A DNA stretch of 7,580 nt from Candidatus Sungbacteria bacterium RIFCSPLOWO2_01_FULL_47_10 (GTDB taxonomy: Bacteria > Patescibacteriota > Minisyncoccia > Sungbacterales > GWA2-42-14), in contig MHQO01000053.1 of NCBI GenBank assembly GCA_001820675.1, forward strand, positions 1 through 7,580, written 5' to 3'. A program made the translations under genes and the position numbers. The notes under the pieces are model-generated. The model ran no database searches, was not told where the DNA came from, and was given only the letters and a program-made list of their open reading frames with translations. The first letter of the stretch is position 1. Every line of letters begins with the position of its first letter. Below are positions 1 through 6,142 of this stretch, in pieces.

Positions 1-67
1 AGTACGTCATTGGGTCGTTCGAATTTTTTGCGTAATACATGATATCAAATATCTGATACCGTCATAC

Positions 68-1480
68 ATGGAACGCACGTTAACCGTTGAAACAACTAAA
101 AAAGCGAGAGGTGTCGTGAGCGTTTCCGGCTGGGTTGATTCCCGGCGGGATCACGGCAAGATTATTTTTATTGATCTTCGCGATAGAAGCGGACTGCTTC
201 AGATCGTATTTATTCCCAAAGACAAGGAACTGTATGAGCGCGCAAACGCATTGAGGCCAGAATGGGTTATTCAGGTTGAAGGAAAAATCGGCGAGCGTCC
301 GAATGGGATGGAAAACCCCGAATTGCCGACGGGCTCCATTGAAATGCTCGCCGAGAAGCTCGTCGTATTGAACGAGGCAAAGGGTCCTCCGTTTCCGATC
401 GACACCGCGGGCGGGGACATTGAAGAATCAATGCGGCTTGAATATCGGTATCTTGACCTGCGCAGGCAGAGAATGCAGAAGAACATCCGCGCGCGCTCGG
501 ACATCAATCTTTTTTTCCGGAACCACCTTGCCCAAAAAGGCTTTGTCGAAATTGAAACTCCAATTCTCACTAAGGGAACTCCGGAAGGAGCGCGGGAATT
601 TATTGTTCCATCGCGGCTATTCGCGGGAAAATTTTATGTCCTGCCGCAATCTCCCCAGCAATTCAAACAGCTTTTGATGGTCGGGGGATTTGAACGGTAT
701 TTTCAGATTGCGCGGTGTTTTCGCGATGAGGACCAGCGGGGTGATCGTCAGCCCGAATTTACCCAGCTTGATATGGAAATGAGCTTCGTTGAACGGGAAG
801 ACGTCATGCGTCTTAATGAGGGACTTCTCATTGATACGATCCGGCAGTTGTATCCGAAAAAAATTATTCAGGAAACGCCGTTTCCGCGTATATCTTATGC
901 TGAAGCAACGGAAAAATACGGAAGCGATCGGCCGGACCTTCGCAAAGACAAAAACGACCCAAACCTCTTGGCATTCTGCTGGATCGTTGACTTTCCTTTT
1001 TTTGAAAAAATGGATGCCGCGCATCCTGAAACCCCGGCGCAAGAGTGGACATTTACGCATAATCCATTTTCGGCCCCCAAACCGGAACACGCCGCCTGGC
1101 ACCTGGCAGGAGAGCGCATCGGCGATATCCTGACGACGCAATACGACATTGTCTTGAACGGCACGGAAATTGGCGGCGGTTCCATTCGCGCGCACACGCC
1201 TGAAATGTTAAAAGCGACTTTTCGTATCATGGGTTTTTCGGACGAACGCATTGAACGGGATTTCGGCCATATGCTCATAGCCCTTTCCCACGGCGCCCCG
1301 CCGCATGGCGGCATTGCCTGGGGACTTGACCGGTTCATCATGATTCTTGAAAACGAAAATTCTATTCAAGAGGTCATCGCGTTTCCGAAAACGGGAAATG
1401 CGCGGGATCCGCTCATGGGTTCTCCGTCGGAAATTGATCCGAAACAACTGAAAGATCTTCATATTAAAATTATCGAATAG
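68..1480 (+). CDS. aspS: Aspartyl-tRNA synthetase, compact form lacking the GAD insertion domain
   Basis: This cytoplasmic class II aminoacyl-tRNA synthetase attaches aspartate to tRNA-Asp. Residues 1-105 form the OB-fold anticodon-binding domain (GWVDSRRDHGKIIFIDLRDR at 21-40). The catalytic core follows, with motif 2 at 218-240 (FRDEDQRGDRQPEFTQ) and motif 3 at 414-427 (GGIAWGLDRFIMIL). HNPFSAPKPE at 331-340 is another family block. The length is 470 residues, against roughly 590 for usual bacterial AspRS. The core is bacterial in type, but it runs directly from YGSDRPDL (284-291) to WIVDFPFFE (305-313), so the GAD insertion of about 100 or more residues is absent. His29 in RRDHG matches the residue reported in non-discriminating enzymes such as that of Pseudomonas aeruginosa, whereas E. 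coli has Leu. By inference the enzyme may also make Asp-tRNA-Asn for GatCAB amidation. The ATG at 68 fits the normal family N-terminus, and no Shine-Dalgarno precedes it. Confidence 0.97.
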   Translation: MERTLTVETTKKARGVVSVSGWVDSRRDHGKIIFIDLRDRSGLLQIVFIPKDKELYERANALRPEWVIQVEGKIGERPNGMENPELPTGSIEMLAEKLVVLNEAKGPPFPIDTAGGDIEESMRLEYRYLDLRRQRMQKNIRARSDINLFFRNHLAQKGFVEIETPILTKGTPEGAREFIVPSRLFAGKFYVLPQSPQQFKQLLMVGGFERYFQIARCFRDEDQRGDRQPEFTQLDMEMSFVEREDVMRLNEGLLIDTIRQLYPKKIIQETPFPRISYAEATEKYGSDRPDLRKDKNDPNLLAFCWIVDFPFFEKMDAAHPETPAQEWTFTHNPFSAPKPEHAAWHLAGERIGDILTTQYDIVLNGTEIGGGSIRAHTPEMLKATFRIMGFSDERIERDFGHMLIALSHGAPPHGGIAWGLDRFIMILENENSIQEVIAFPKTGNARDPLMGSPSEIDPKQLKDLHIKIIE

Positions 1481-1512
1481 CGCCGCGTATCTGGTGTTTC
1501 GTATCGCGTATC

Positions 1513-1542
1513 TTGACAGCGCGTCGGGTAGGCACATACATA
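1513..1542 (+). promoter_or_regulatory. Possible promoter for scpA
   Basis: A perfect TTGACA hexamer lies at 1513-1518. About 18 bp downstream is only a weak -10-like TACATA (1537-1542), and a better TATACA (1541-1546) is too far at 22 bp. The TTG of this hexamer is also the first possible start of the scpA frame, but a start there would add 17 residues with no family resemblance. That favours a promoter role and a downstream start. It is a sequence match only. Confidence 0.3.
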
Positions 1543-1563
1543 TACAAGATACAAAATATTTAT

Positions 1564-2265
1564 TTGGCATTTACCGTCAAACAGCAACAATTTGAGGGGC
1601 CGCTGGACCTTTTGCTCGACCTTATCGACAAGGAAAAGTTGAGCATAAACGAAATATCGCTCTCGCGCGTTGCCGACGATTACCTGCGTTTTGTCAAAGA
1701 ACTCGGCGAAATTAACCGGGATGAACTTGCCGAGTTTCTTGTGATCGCGGCCCAGCTTATTTTAATCAAGACCCGATCTTTACTGCCGGGATTGGGAGAA
1801 ACCGAAGAAGAGGCGCTTTCGATTGAAGAACTTGAGAAGCGCCTTGAAGAATATAAGCGGCTGAAAGAGCTTTCAAGGGAGATTCAGCGGTTGTGGCGGT
1901 CGGGACGGAGGGAATACGCGCGGGAATTTTATGTCGGGCGCGATCCGATGTTTTATCCGCCCAAAAAGATTTCCGTCCCGCTTCTTCGAAAGATATTCGA
2001 CGAGGTTTTGCGCGTTATCCCGAAGATAGAGAAGCTTGCCGAGGAGCGCATCAAAAAAATCATAACGCTCGAGGAAAAGATGAAAAATCTTTCGGGCATG
2101 CTGATGGAAAAAATTGAGCGAACTTTTTCGGATGTTGTCGGCTCATCAAGGGACAAGGTTGACGTGATCGTAAGCTTTCTTGCTATGCTGGAACTTGCGC
2201 GGCAAAGATTTCTTACGCTTGAGCAAAAGGATCTTTTCGGAGAGATTACGATGAAAAAAGAATAA
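1564..2265 (+). CDS. scpA: Segregation and condensation protein A (SMC kleisin)
   Basis: ScpA is the kleisin subunit that bridges the heads of the SMC dimer and binds ScpB, helping to compact and segregate the chromosome. The N-terminal SMC-neck-binding part carries the hallmark FEGPLDLLLDLIDKEK (10-25) and AEFLVIAAQLILIKTRSLLP (56-75). A charged, probably coiled middle follows (80-120). The C-terminal winged helix at about 199-230 (VDVIVSFLAMLELARQRF) contacts the SMC head. The length is 233 residues, within the usual range. I chose the TTG at 1564 (MAFTVKQQQFEGPL), because family members begin about 10 residues before FEGPLDLLL. The frame is open back to a TTG at 1513, but that extension overlaps a TTGACA promoter-like hexamer and is unlike ScpA. 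No Shine-Dalgarno is visible. scpB follows after 166 bp that contain two hairpin repeats. Confidence 0.93.
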   Translation: MAFTVKQQQFEGPLDLLLDLIDKEKLSINEISLSRVADDYLRFVKELGEINRDELAEFLVIAAQLILIKTRSLLPGLGETEEEALSIEELEKRLEEYKRLKELSREIQRLWRSGRREYAREFYVGRDPMFYPPKKISVPLLRKIFDEVLRVIPKIEKLAEERIKKIITLEEKMKNLSGMLMEKIERTFSDVVGSSRDKVDVIVSFLAMLELARQRFLTLEQKDLFGEITMKKE

Positions 2266-2318
2266 CAAAACGCAAATGTTCAGACCGTCCGAAAACTCGA
2301 AAAATGCGTTATGATGTC

Positions 2319-2338
2319 ATTTCCGCAAAAGCGGAAAT
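2319..2338 (+). repeat. REP-like hairpin 1 of an inverted pair
   Basis: The stem is ATTTCCGC/GCGGAAAT, 8 bp and perfect, around an AAAA loop. The flanks GTC and CC give the form TCATTtCCGC-loop-GCGGaAATCC. A related hairpin lies 32 bp downstream in the opposite orientation. The pair resembles dispersed ATTCCC...GGGAAT repeats such as Neisseria dRS3 and REP/BIME units. Without a T-run it is not a convincing terminator. Confidence 0.6.
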
Positions 2339-2370
2339 CCGGTAAATAAGCAATCTTTTCAATACTCTTG

Positions 2371-2391
2371 ATTCCCGATCAGGTCGGGAAT
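2371..2391 (-). repeat. REP-like hairpin 2 of an inverted pair
   Basis: The stem is ATTCCCGA/TCGGGAAT, 8 bp and perfect, with a TCAGG loop. Read on the - strand it becomes TCATTCCCGA-loop-TCGGGAATC, which matches the first hairpin in head, stem pattern and tail. The two are therefore inverted copies of one repeat type. The hairpin covers an upstream ATG at 2390 that is in frame with scpB, which argues against that ATG being the start. Confidence 0.6.
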
Positions 2392-2431
2392 GAAAGTTCT
2401 CGGACAGTCTGATGAGCCGCACATTCTACAT

Positions 2432-2983
2432 ATGGACCTAAAAAACAAAATTGAATCAATCTTGTTCATCCAGGGCGAGCCGGTACCCATCGAGAAGCTC
2501 GAGCGGGTTCTTGGCGTTGGAAAAGATGAGATCGTATCTGCCGTGAGCGAGCTGAAGAATGAATATCGCGGAAGGGGACTTGCGATTGTTGAGAAGGAGA
2601 ATGAATACCAGATGACCAGCGCTCCGGATGCGGCAGAGTTGGTCGAAACCCTCATAAAATCGGAATTGAGCGAAGATCTGACACGAGCGTCTCTTGAGAC
2701 GCTTTCCGTCATCGCTTATAAGGGTCCGGCAACGCGTTCAGAAATAGAATTTATCCGGGGTGTGAATTCTTCGTTTACCGTACGAAACCTTCTTCTTCGC
2801 GGACTGATTGAACGGATTGAAAACCCAAAAGATGCCCGATCGTATTTGTATAAAATCAGTTTTGATTTTCTTACGCACCTCGGATTATCTTCCATTGAGG
2901 AATTGCCCGAATATGCCGAATTTCGCAAGAAGGCGGACGAGCTTGTGCGTACGTCATCGACCGAAGAAATCCCAAAACAATAA
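2432..2983 (+). CDS. scpB: Segregation and condensation protein B
   Basis: ScpB dimerises and binds the middle of ScpA in the SMC-ScpAB condensin. It has two tandem winged-helix domains. The N-terminal one runs from about residue 3 to 80 (MDLKNKIESILFIQGEPVPI onward). The C-terminal one carries the family signature LETLSVIAYKGPATRSEIEF (88-107) followed by IRGVNSSFTV and RGLIERI. The final block YLYKISFDFLTHLGLSSIEELPE is also typical. The length is 183 residues from the ATG at 2432. An in-frame ATG at 2390 would add 14 residues (MKVLGQSDEPHILH) that are unlike the family and are encoded by a palindromic repeat, so I prefer 2432. The stop TAA shares its last A with the ATG of the next gene, which suggests coupled translation of a cell-wall gene with a segregation gene. 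Confidence 0.93.
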   Translation: MDLKNKIESILFIQGEPVPIEKLERVLGVGKDEIVSAVSELKNEYRGRGLAIVEKENEYQMTSAPDAAELVETLIKSELSEDLTRASLETLSVIAYKGPATRSEIEFIRGVNSSFTVRNLLLRGLIERIENPKDARSYLYKISFDFLTHLGLSSIEELPEYAEFRKKADELVRTSSTEEIPKQ

Positions 2984-3933
2984 TGAAAGACGATTCCACA
3001 AAATTTCTTTTTACGCTTCTTTTTCTTGCGGCGGTTTTTTTTATCGCATCATTCGCCGCAGTAAACGAGGCAAAAGAAGTACAACCGGATGATTCCGCGG
3101 TCCCTGCGATTGAGCCGTATCGCGCCGTGTTTTTCGATATCGCGCCGGAAATATCCGCATCCTCCGTTGTGATTTCGCGTCTTAAAACCGGACAAGAGCT
3201 TTTCGCAAAAAATCTCGATGCCCTTATGCCGGTTGCGAGCATTACGAAATTGCTCACCGCGGTTATTTTTCTTGAGTATGCCGACCTTTTTGATCTGGTT
3301 ACGATTACGCATGATGCGAAAAACCCGCAGGATACAGGGGAAAAGATGAGCGCCCTTTCGGCGGGAGAGCGTGCAAAAGGAGAGGATGTTTTGAAGATGA
3401 TGATGATCGGGTCGTATAACGATAGTGCCCGCTCTGCGGCCGAATTCGTGAGTAAGAAGACGAATCCCCTCCACGATTCTTCAACGTTCCCGGACCGGAT
3501 GAAATTTTTCTCGGACCTCATGAACGAAAAAGCCGCTGAAATCGGAATGGCATCGTCCCATTTTGACAATCCCGCAGGGCTTGATTCGATTGATAACTAC
3601 TCTACCGCAAGAGACCTTTTATCGCTTGTATCCTATATTACAGAACATCAGCCGAGAATTTGGGATGTTTCGAGAATATACGAAACCGATATTTTTTCTT
3701 TTTCCGGAGCGAAACTCCACCTTGTCAATACCAACCCGTTGCTTCGGGGGATTTTCAATATTCTCGGCACGAAAACGGGATCCACCGATCTTGCGAAAGA
3801 GTCGCTTGTGCTCGTCGTCAATATAAAAGCGAATGACCCGATTGCATTCGTTGTATTGCGTTCGGATGACCGGTGGAAAGACGCACAGACGCTTATTGAG
3901 TGGGTGAAACTTGTATACAATCTTTCCGGATAA
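2983..3933 (+). CDS. Membrane-anchored D-alanyl-D-alanine carboxypeptidase (peptidase S11, PBP5-like catalytic domain)
   Basis: This is a serine D,D-peptidase that trims pentapeptide side chains of peptidoglycan outside the membrane. All three penicillin-binding motifs are visible: S86-I-T-K89 (nucleophile Ser86), S144-Y-N146, and K264-T-G266. The middle motif is SYN rather than the commoner SGN. A hydrophobic stretch at about 8-26 (FLFTLLFLAAVFFIASFAAV) is a signal anchor or signal peptide with no clear lipobox. The protein ends soon after the catalytic fold at 316 residues. It lacks the PBP5-type C-terminal beta domain and amphipathic anchor, so the N-terminal segment is the likely tether. 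The ATG overlaps the scpB stop by one base. mraY, another peptidoglycan gene, follows after 42 bp. Exact substrate (carboxypeptidase or endopeptidase) cannot be decided from sequence. Confidence 0.93.
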   Translation: MKDDSTKFLFTLLFLAAVFFIASFAAVNEAKEVQPDDSAVPAIEPYRAVFFDIAPEISASSVVISRLKTGQELFAKNLDALMPVASITKLLTAVIFLEYADLFDLVTITHDAKNPQDTGEKMSALSAGERAKGEDVLKMMMIGSYNDSARSAAEFVSKKTNPLHDSSTFPDRMKFFSDLMNEKAAEIGMASSHFDNPAGLDSIDNYSTARDLLSLVSYITEHQPRIWDVSRIYETDIFSFSGAKLHLVNTNPLLRGIFNILGTKTGSTDLAKESLVLVVNIKANDPIAFVVLRSDDRWKDAQTLIEWVKLVYNLSG

Positions 3934-3940
3934 GAAGCCG

Positions 3941-3975
3941 CTTTTGACTTTTAATTTTTGATTTTTGAATTTTTT
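3941..3975 (+). repeat. T-rich degenerate microrepeats upstream of mraY
   Basis: Between the peptidase stop and the mraY ATG, the sequence is a run of near-copies of TTTTGA/TTTTAA, with units of about 8-11 bp (CTTTTGACTT, TTAATTTTTG, ATTTTTGAAT). It replaces any Shine-Dalgarno and contains a TTGACT hexamer. An AT-rich unstructured leader or a promoter element is possible, but function is unproven. Confidence 0.45.
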
Positions 3976-5049
3976 ATGTTCCAAAACACCGATCTCACCT
4001 TGAACGTCGTAAAAGTTCTTGGCCTTGCGGCCATAAGTTTTGCCATAGCGCTTTCCGTAACGCCCCTCCTTACGCACTATATGTATCGGTATAAGCTGTG
4101 GCGGAAAAATGTCCGGCAGTTTTCGCCCGACGGTTCTAAAACGCCGCTTTTCTCGGCTCTCCACAAGGACAGGGAGACGAACACTCCGCGCTTTGGCGGC
4201 GTTTTGATTTGGTTGACGATGGTCATTGTTGCGTTTCTTTTTTGGATTATTTCTGCGATTTCGGAAAATCCTTTTTTTGATAAGTTGAATTTTCTTTCAC
4301 GAAACCAGACATGGCTTCCGTTCGCGACGCTGGTTGCGGCCTCCGTCCTTGGCCTCGCGGATGATATTCTGCAGGTTTTCAATCTCGGAAATTATGTTGC
4401 GGGAGGGCTTAAGTTTCGCCACCGGCTTGCGGTTGTTTTTCTGATTGCCCTTGCCGGAGCGTTGTGGTTCCATTTCAAGCTCGGGTGGGAGACGATGTAT
4501 ATTCCCGGGTACGGAGATATGTATATCAACGGCTTTTATATTCCTCTTTTTGTCGGAACAATGATTTTGCTGTTTTCTTCCGGGATTGTTGACGGAATTG
4601 ACGGACTCTCGGGAGGCGTTTTTGCGTCTATTTTTGCGGCATACGGCGGAATCGCTTTTTTTCGCGGACAGATTGATCTTGCGGCTTTTTCCGCCGTTAT
4701 TCTCGGAGCATTATTGGCGTTTTTGTGGTTTAATATTCCGCCCGCGCGGTTTTATATGGGGGAGTCGGGGATGCTTGGCCTGACAACATCTCTCACCGTT
4801 ATCGCTTTTTTGACGGACTCCGTCTTTGTTTTGCCCATTATCGGTTTTGTTTTAATGGCAGAAGTCGCATCGGACGTCATACAATTCGCCTCAAAAAAAT
4901 TCCGCGGAAAAAAAGTATTTTTGATTGCCCCCGTTCATCATCACTTCGAGGCAAAAGGATGGCCTCCATATAAAGTTACGATGCGTTTTTGGATTATAAG
5001 TTTTGTCGCCGCGATGATCGGCATGGTTGTTGCCCTCATTGGGAGATAG
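3976..5049 (+). CDS. mraY: Phospho-N-acetylmuramoyl-pentapeptide-transferase with variant active-site motifs
   Basis: MraY transfers phospho-MurNAc-pentapeptide from UDP to undecaprenyl phosphate, making lipid I at the inner face of the membrane. The protein has 357 residues and about ten hydrophobic helices, both normal for the family. TPRFGGVLIW (70-79), LGLADDILQV (125-134), VDGIDGLSGG (205-214) and HHHFEAKGWPPYKVTMRFWI (321-340) identify it. The last block is specific to MraY rather than WecA/TagO relatives. Several usually conserved positions differ. DDxxK is DDILQ, with Gln133 in place of Lys. The N-L-T-D-G segment is G-I-V-D-G. The MGD(T/S)G motif is MGESG, so the third acidic residue is Glu263 instead of Asp. 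From memory this resembles other Parcubacteria MraY proteins rather than being a defect. The ATG at 3976 is preferred over an in-frame TTG at 3958 that lies in the T-rich repeats. No Shine-Dalgarno is present. Confidence 0.95.
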   Translation: MFQNTDLTLNVVKVLGLAAISFAIALSVTPLLTHYMYRYKLWRKNVRQFSPDGSKTPLFSALHKDRETNTPRFGGVLIWLTMVIVAFLFWIISAISENPFFDKLNFLSRNQTWLPFATLVAASVLGLADDILQVFNLGNYVAGGLKFRHRLAVVFLIALAGALWFHFKLGWETMYIPGYGDMYINGFYIPLFVGTMILLFSSGIVDGIDGLSGGVFASIFAAYGGIAFFRGQIDLAAFSAVILGALLAFLWFNIPPARFYMGESGMLGLTTSLTVIAFLTDSVFVLPIIGFVLMAEVASDVIQFASKKFRGKKVFLIAPVHHHFEAKGWPPYKVTMRFWIISFVAAMIGMVVALIGR

Positions 5050-5091
5050 CGAAGATTGTCGCAACGGATGAAAAAAGATTCATATGTTCAA

Positions 5092-5200
5092 TAGACCAGT
5101 TGCTTAATAAGGTTTTAGCCGTTTTTTTGAAAAATCATTGGCTTAAAATAAGGGTTTTTTGTATCAAATTTCCTCTAAAAATTATTAAGCAACTGGTCTA
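5092..5200. repeat. MITE-like non-coding element with 19-bp perfect terminal inverted repeats
   Basis: TAGACCAGTTGCTTAATAA at 5092-5110 is repeated exactly in inverted orientation at 5182-5200, around 71 bp of AT-rich non-coding DNA. A second stem, TTTTAG (5113-5118) with CTAAAA (5175-5180), continues the pairing inside the ends. The outermost bases are TA on both sides, so the true ends could be GACCAG...CTGGTC flanked by a TA target duplication, as seen with IS630/mariner-type elements. The element starts 43 bp after mraY. It could also be a long stem acting on mRNA. No transposase lies inside it. Confidence 0.6.
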
Positions 5201-5208
5201 ATACCGCC

Positions 5209-5269
5209 GGGTCGCTTCGGTATCGGTATGTGGAATTCAGTCCTTAAATATGCTTAAGCATATTTAAGG
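5209..5269 (+). repeat. Left compound terminal inverted repeat
   Basis: The repeat consists of the 12-bp tip GGGTCGCTTCGG, a six-base insertion (TATCGG), and a 43-bp arm that includes the palindrome. It is the partner of the right repeat at 6115-6169, exact over the 12-bp tip and 35/43 over the arm. ATACCG (5201-5206) and CGGTAT (5218-5223) add a small hairpin around the tip. Confidence 0.7.
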
Positions 5270-5271
5270 AC
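5240..5271. repeat. 32-bp perfect palindrome upstream of the Cas2/PaaX-like gene
   Basis: The sequence reads identically on both strands from 5240 to 5271. Its core AAATATGCTTAAGCATATTT (5246-5265) recurs exactly at 6119-6138. The centre is 38 bp before the ATG at 5294. It could be a dimeric operator for the gene's own winged helix, a DNA hairpin recognised in transposition, or an RNA hairpin in the leader. Confidence 0.85.
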
Positions 5272-5293
5272 CAACTTAAAATCGCAAATTTTT

Positions 5294-6013
5294 ATGGCGA
5301 ATCAATCACAAAAAGAGGAAAAAAGGAAATATCATAAACAGCTTATTCCGCAACTGATGCTGAACGAAAAATATTTGATACAAAAGCTTGGGGTTGAGTG
5401 GGAGCAAATTCAGAACGAAGCGAGGCGGGAGGTTGTTGTTCGAAAGGCAAAAGAAGCAGGTGTTGTTGCCGCAAAATCGATTCTTGCGCTTGCCGCAATA
5501 TGCGGATTTCTTACGGTTGCAGTCGTTGCTCCTAATATATTTGCCGCATTCGGCAGAATGGGTGCCGGGAAAAGACGCGGATTTTATGAGAAGGGAAGTT
5601 TTCAGAAATCTATTGCATATTTAAAGAGACATGGCCATATTGCAGTTCAGAAGAACGAATCATCTGGTCAATATAACATAACATTGACCAGGGCGGGGCG
5701 CGGTTTTGTTCTCCAAGAAGCATTTCAAAAAATGAAACTTCCGACCGAGAGGCCGTGGGACGGGAAATGGCGTCTCGTTGCGTTTGATATTCCCGACAAA
5801 AAGAAGGTTATGCGGAACGCCTTCAGTAAAAAATTAAAACACATCGGCTGTTGTCAGCTTCAAAAAAGTTTATTTGCGTTTCCGCACCCGTGTAACGAGG
5901 AAATAACATTTATTTCACACATTTATGGCGTATCGGCATATATAAAATATATTGAAACGTCACTTCTTGATAGTGACTCGGAGTTACGGAAAGAATTTGG
6001 ATTGAGATTGTGA
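5294..6013 (+). CDS. PaaX-like/Cas2-fold protein with winged helix and membrane segment
   Basis: The protein has 239 residues. Residues 1-55 are strongly charged. A hydrophobic segment at about 56-85 (GVVAAKSILALAAICGFLTV onward) looks like one membrane helix. A probable winged helix covers about 94-145 (FQKSIAYLKRHGHI, then the wing QYNITLTRAGRG). The C-terminal domain starts at PWDGKWRLVAFDIPDKKKVM (154-173) and continues with QLQKSLFAFPHPC and a block ending AYIKYIE. This matches the ferredoxin-like fold shared by PaaX C-termini and Cas2, with Asp165 at the position of the Cas2 strand-1 aspartate. Such proteins are often labelled Cas2 or PaaX in CPR genomes, but no cas1 or array is present here. 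The role is unknown: regulator, nuclease, or recombination protein for the flanking repeats. No HUH motif is visible, so it is not an obvious Y1 transposase. No Shine-Dalgarno precedes the ATG. Confidence 0.85.
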   Translation: MANQSQKEEKRKYHKQLIPQLMLNEKYLIQKLGVEWEQIQNEARREVVVRKAKEAGVVAAKSILALAAICGFLTVAVVAPNIFAAFGRMGAGKRRGFYEKGSFQKSIAYLKRHGHIAVQKNESSGQYNITLTRAGRGFVLQEAFQKMKLPTERPWDGKWRLVAFDIPDKKKVMRNAFSKKLKHIGCCQLQKSLFAFPHPCNEEITFISHIYGVSAYIKYIETSLLDSDSELRKEFGLRL

Positions 6014-6056
6014 TTGCTGTGGCAGGTTGTAGGAGGAAGACGATGATCAGCGGTCC

Positions 6057-6082
6057 TCGCGCGGCCGCGACAATATTTTTTA
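6057..6082 (+). terminator. Possible intrinsic terminator of the Cas2/PaaX-like gene
   Basis: TCGCG (6057-6061) pairs with CGCGA (6066-6070) around a CGGC loop, followed by CAATATTTTTTAT. The stem is short and the T-run starts a few bases late, so this is only plausible. It lies 43 bp after the TGA stop and inside the putative element. Confidence 0.35.
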
Positions 6083-6114
6083 TACTTTCTTCTATCGACG
6101 CACCCCAAAACATG

Positions 6115-6142
6115 CTTCAAATATGCTTAAGCATATTTGAAG
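6115..6142. repeat. 28-bp perfect palindrome downstream of the Cas2/PaaX-like gene
   Basis: This palindrome shares its 20-bp core with the one at 5240-5271. Outside the core the arms differ at two positions per side (CTTC...GAAG here, CCTT...AAGG upstream), and each change is matched by its partner, so perfect symmetry is kept. Confidence 0.85.

Noticed and set aside
1..67. Promoter for aspS
   Set aside because: TTGCGT (28-33) has no acceptable -10 at normal spacing. A small hairpin (GATAT-CAA-ATATC) is present, but nothing supports a specific call.
617..1195. Open frame of 192 codons on the - strand inside aspS
   Set aside because: It lies wholly within a well-identified gene, and its translation shows no family features. 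It is a shadow of aspS codon bias.
2269..2310. Terminator after scpA (AACGCA/TGCGTT)
   Set aside because: It is a six-base stem with a 30-base loop and no T-run, too weak to call.
2871..3569. Open frame of 232 codons on the - strand across the D,D-peptidase gene
   Set aside because: It overlaps a gene with all three catalytic motifs and has Ser/Arg-rich shadow composition.
3619..4164. Open frame of 181 codons on the - strand across the peptidase-mraY junction
   Set aside because: It reads through the T-rich microrepeats as a Lys-rich string and overlaps two solid genes.
6014..6114. tRNA or other RNA gene after the Cas2/PaaX-like gene
   Set aside because: No cloverleaf can be drawn on either strand. 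Only a short GC hairpin followed by a T-run is seen.
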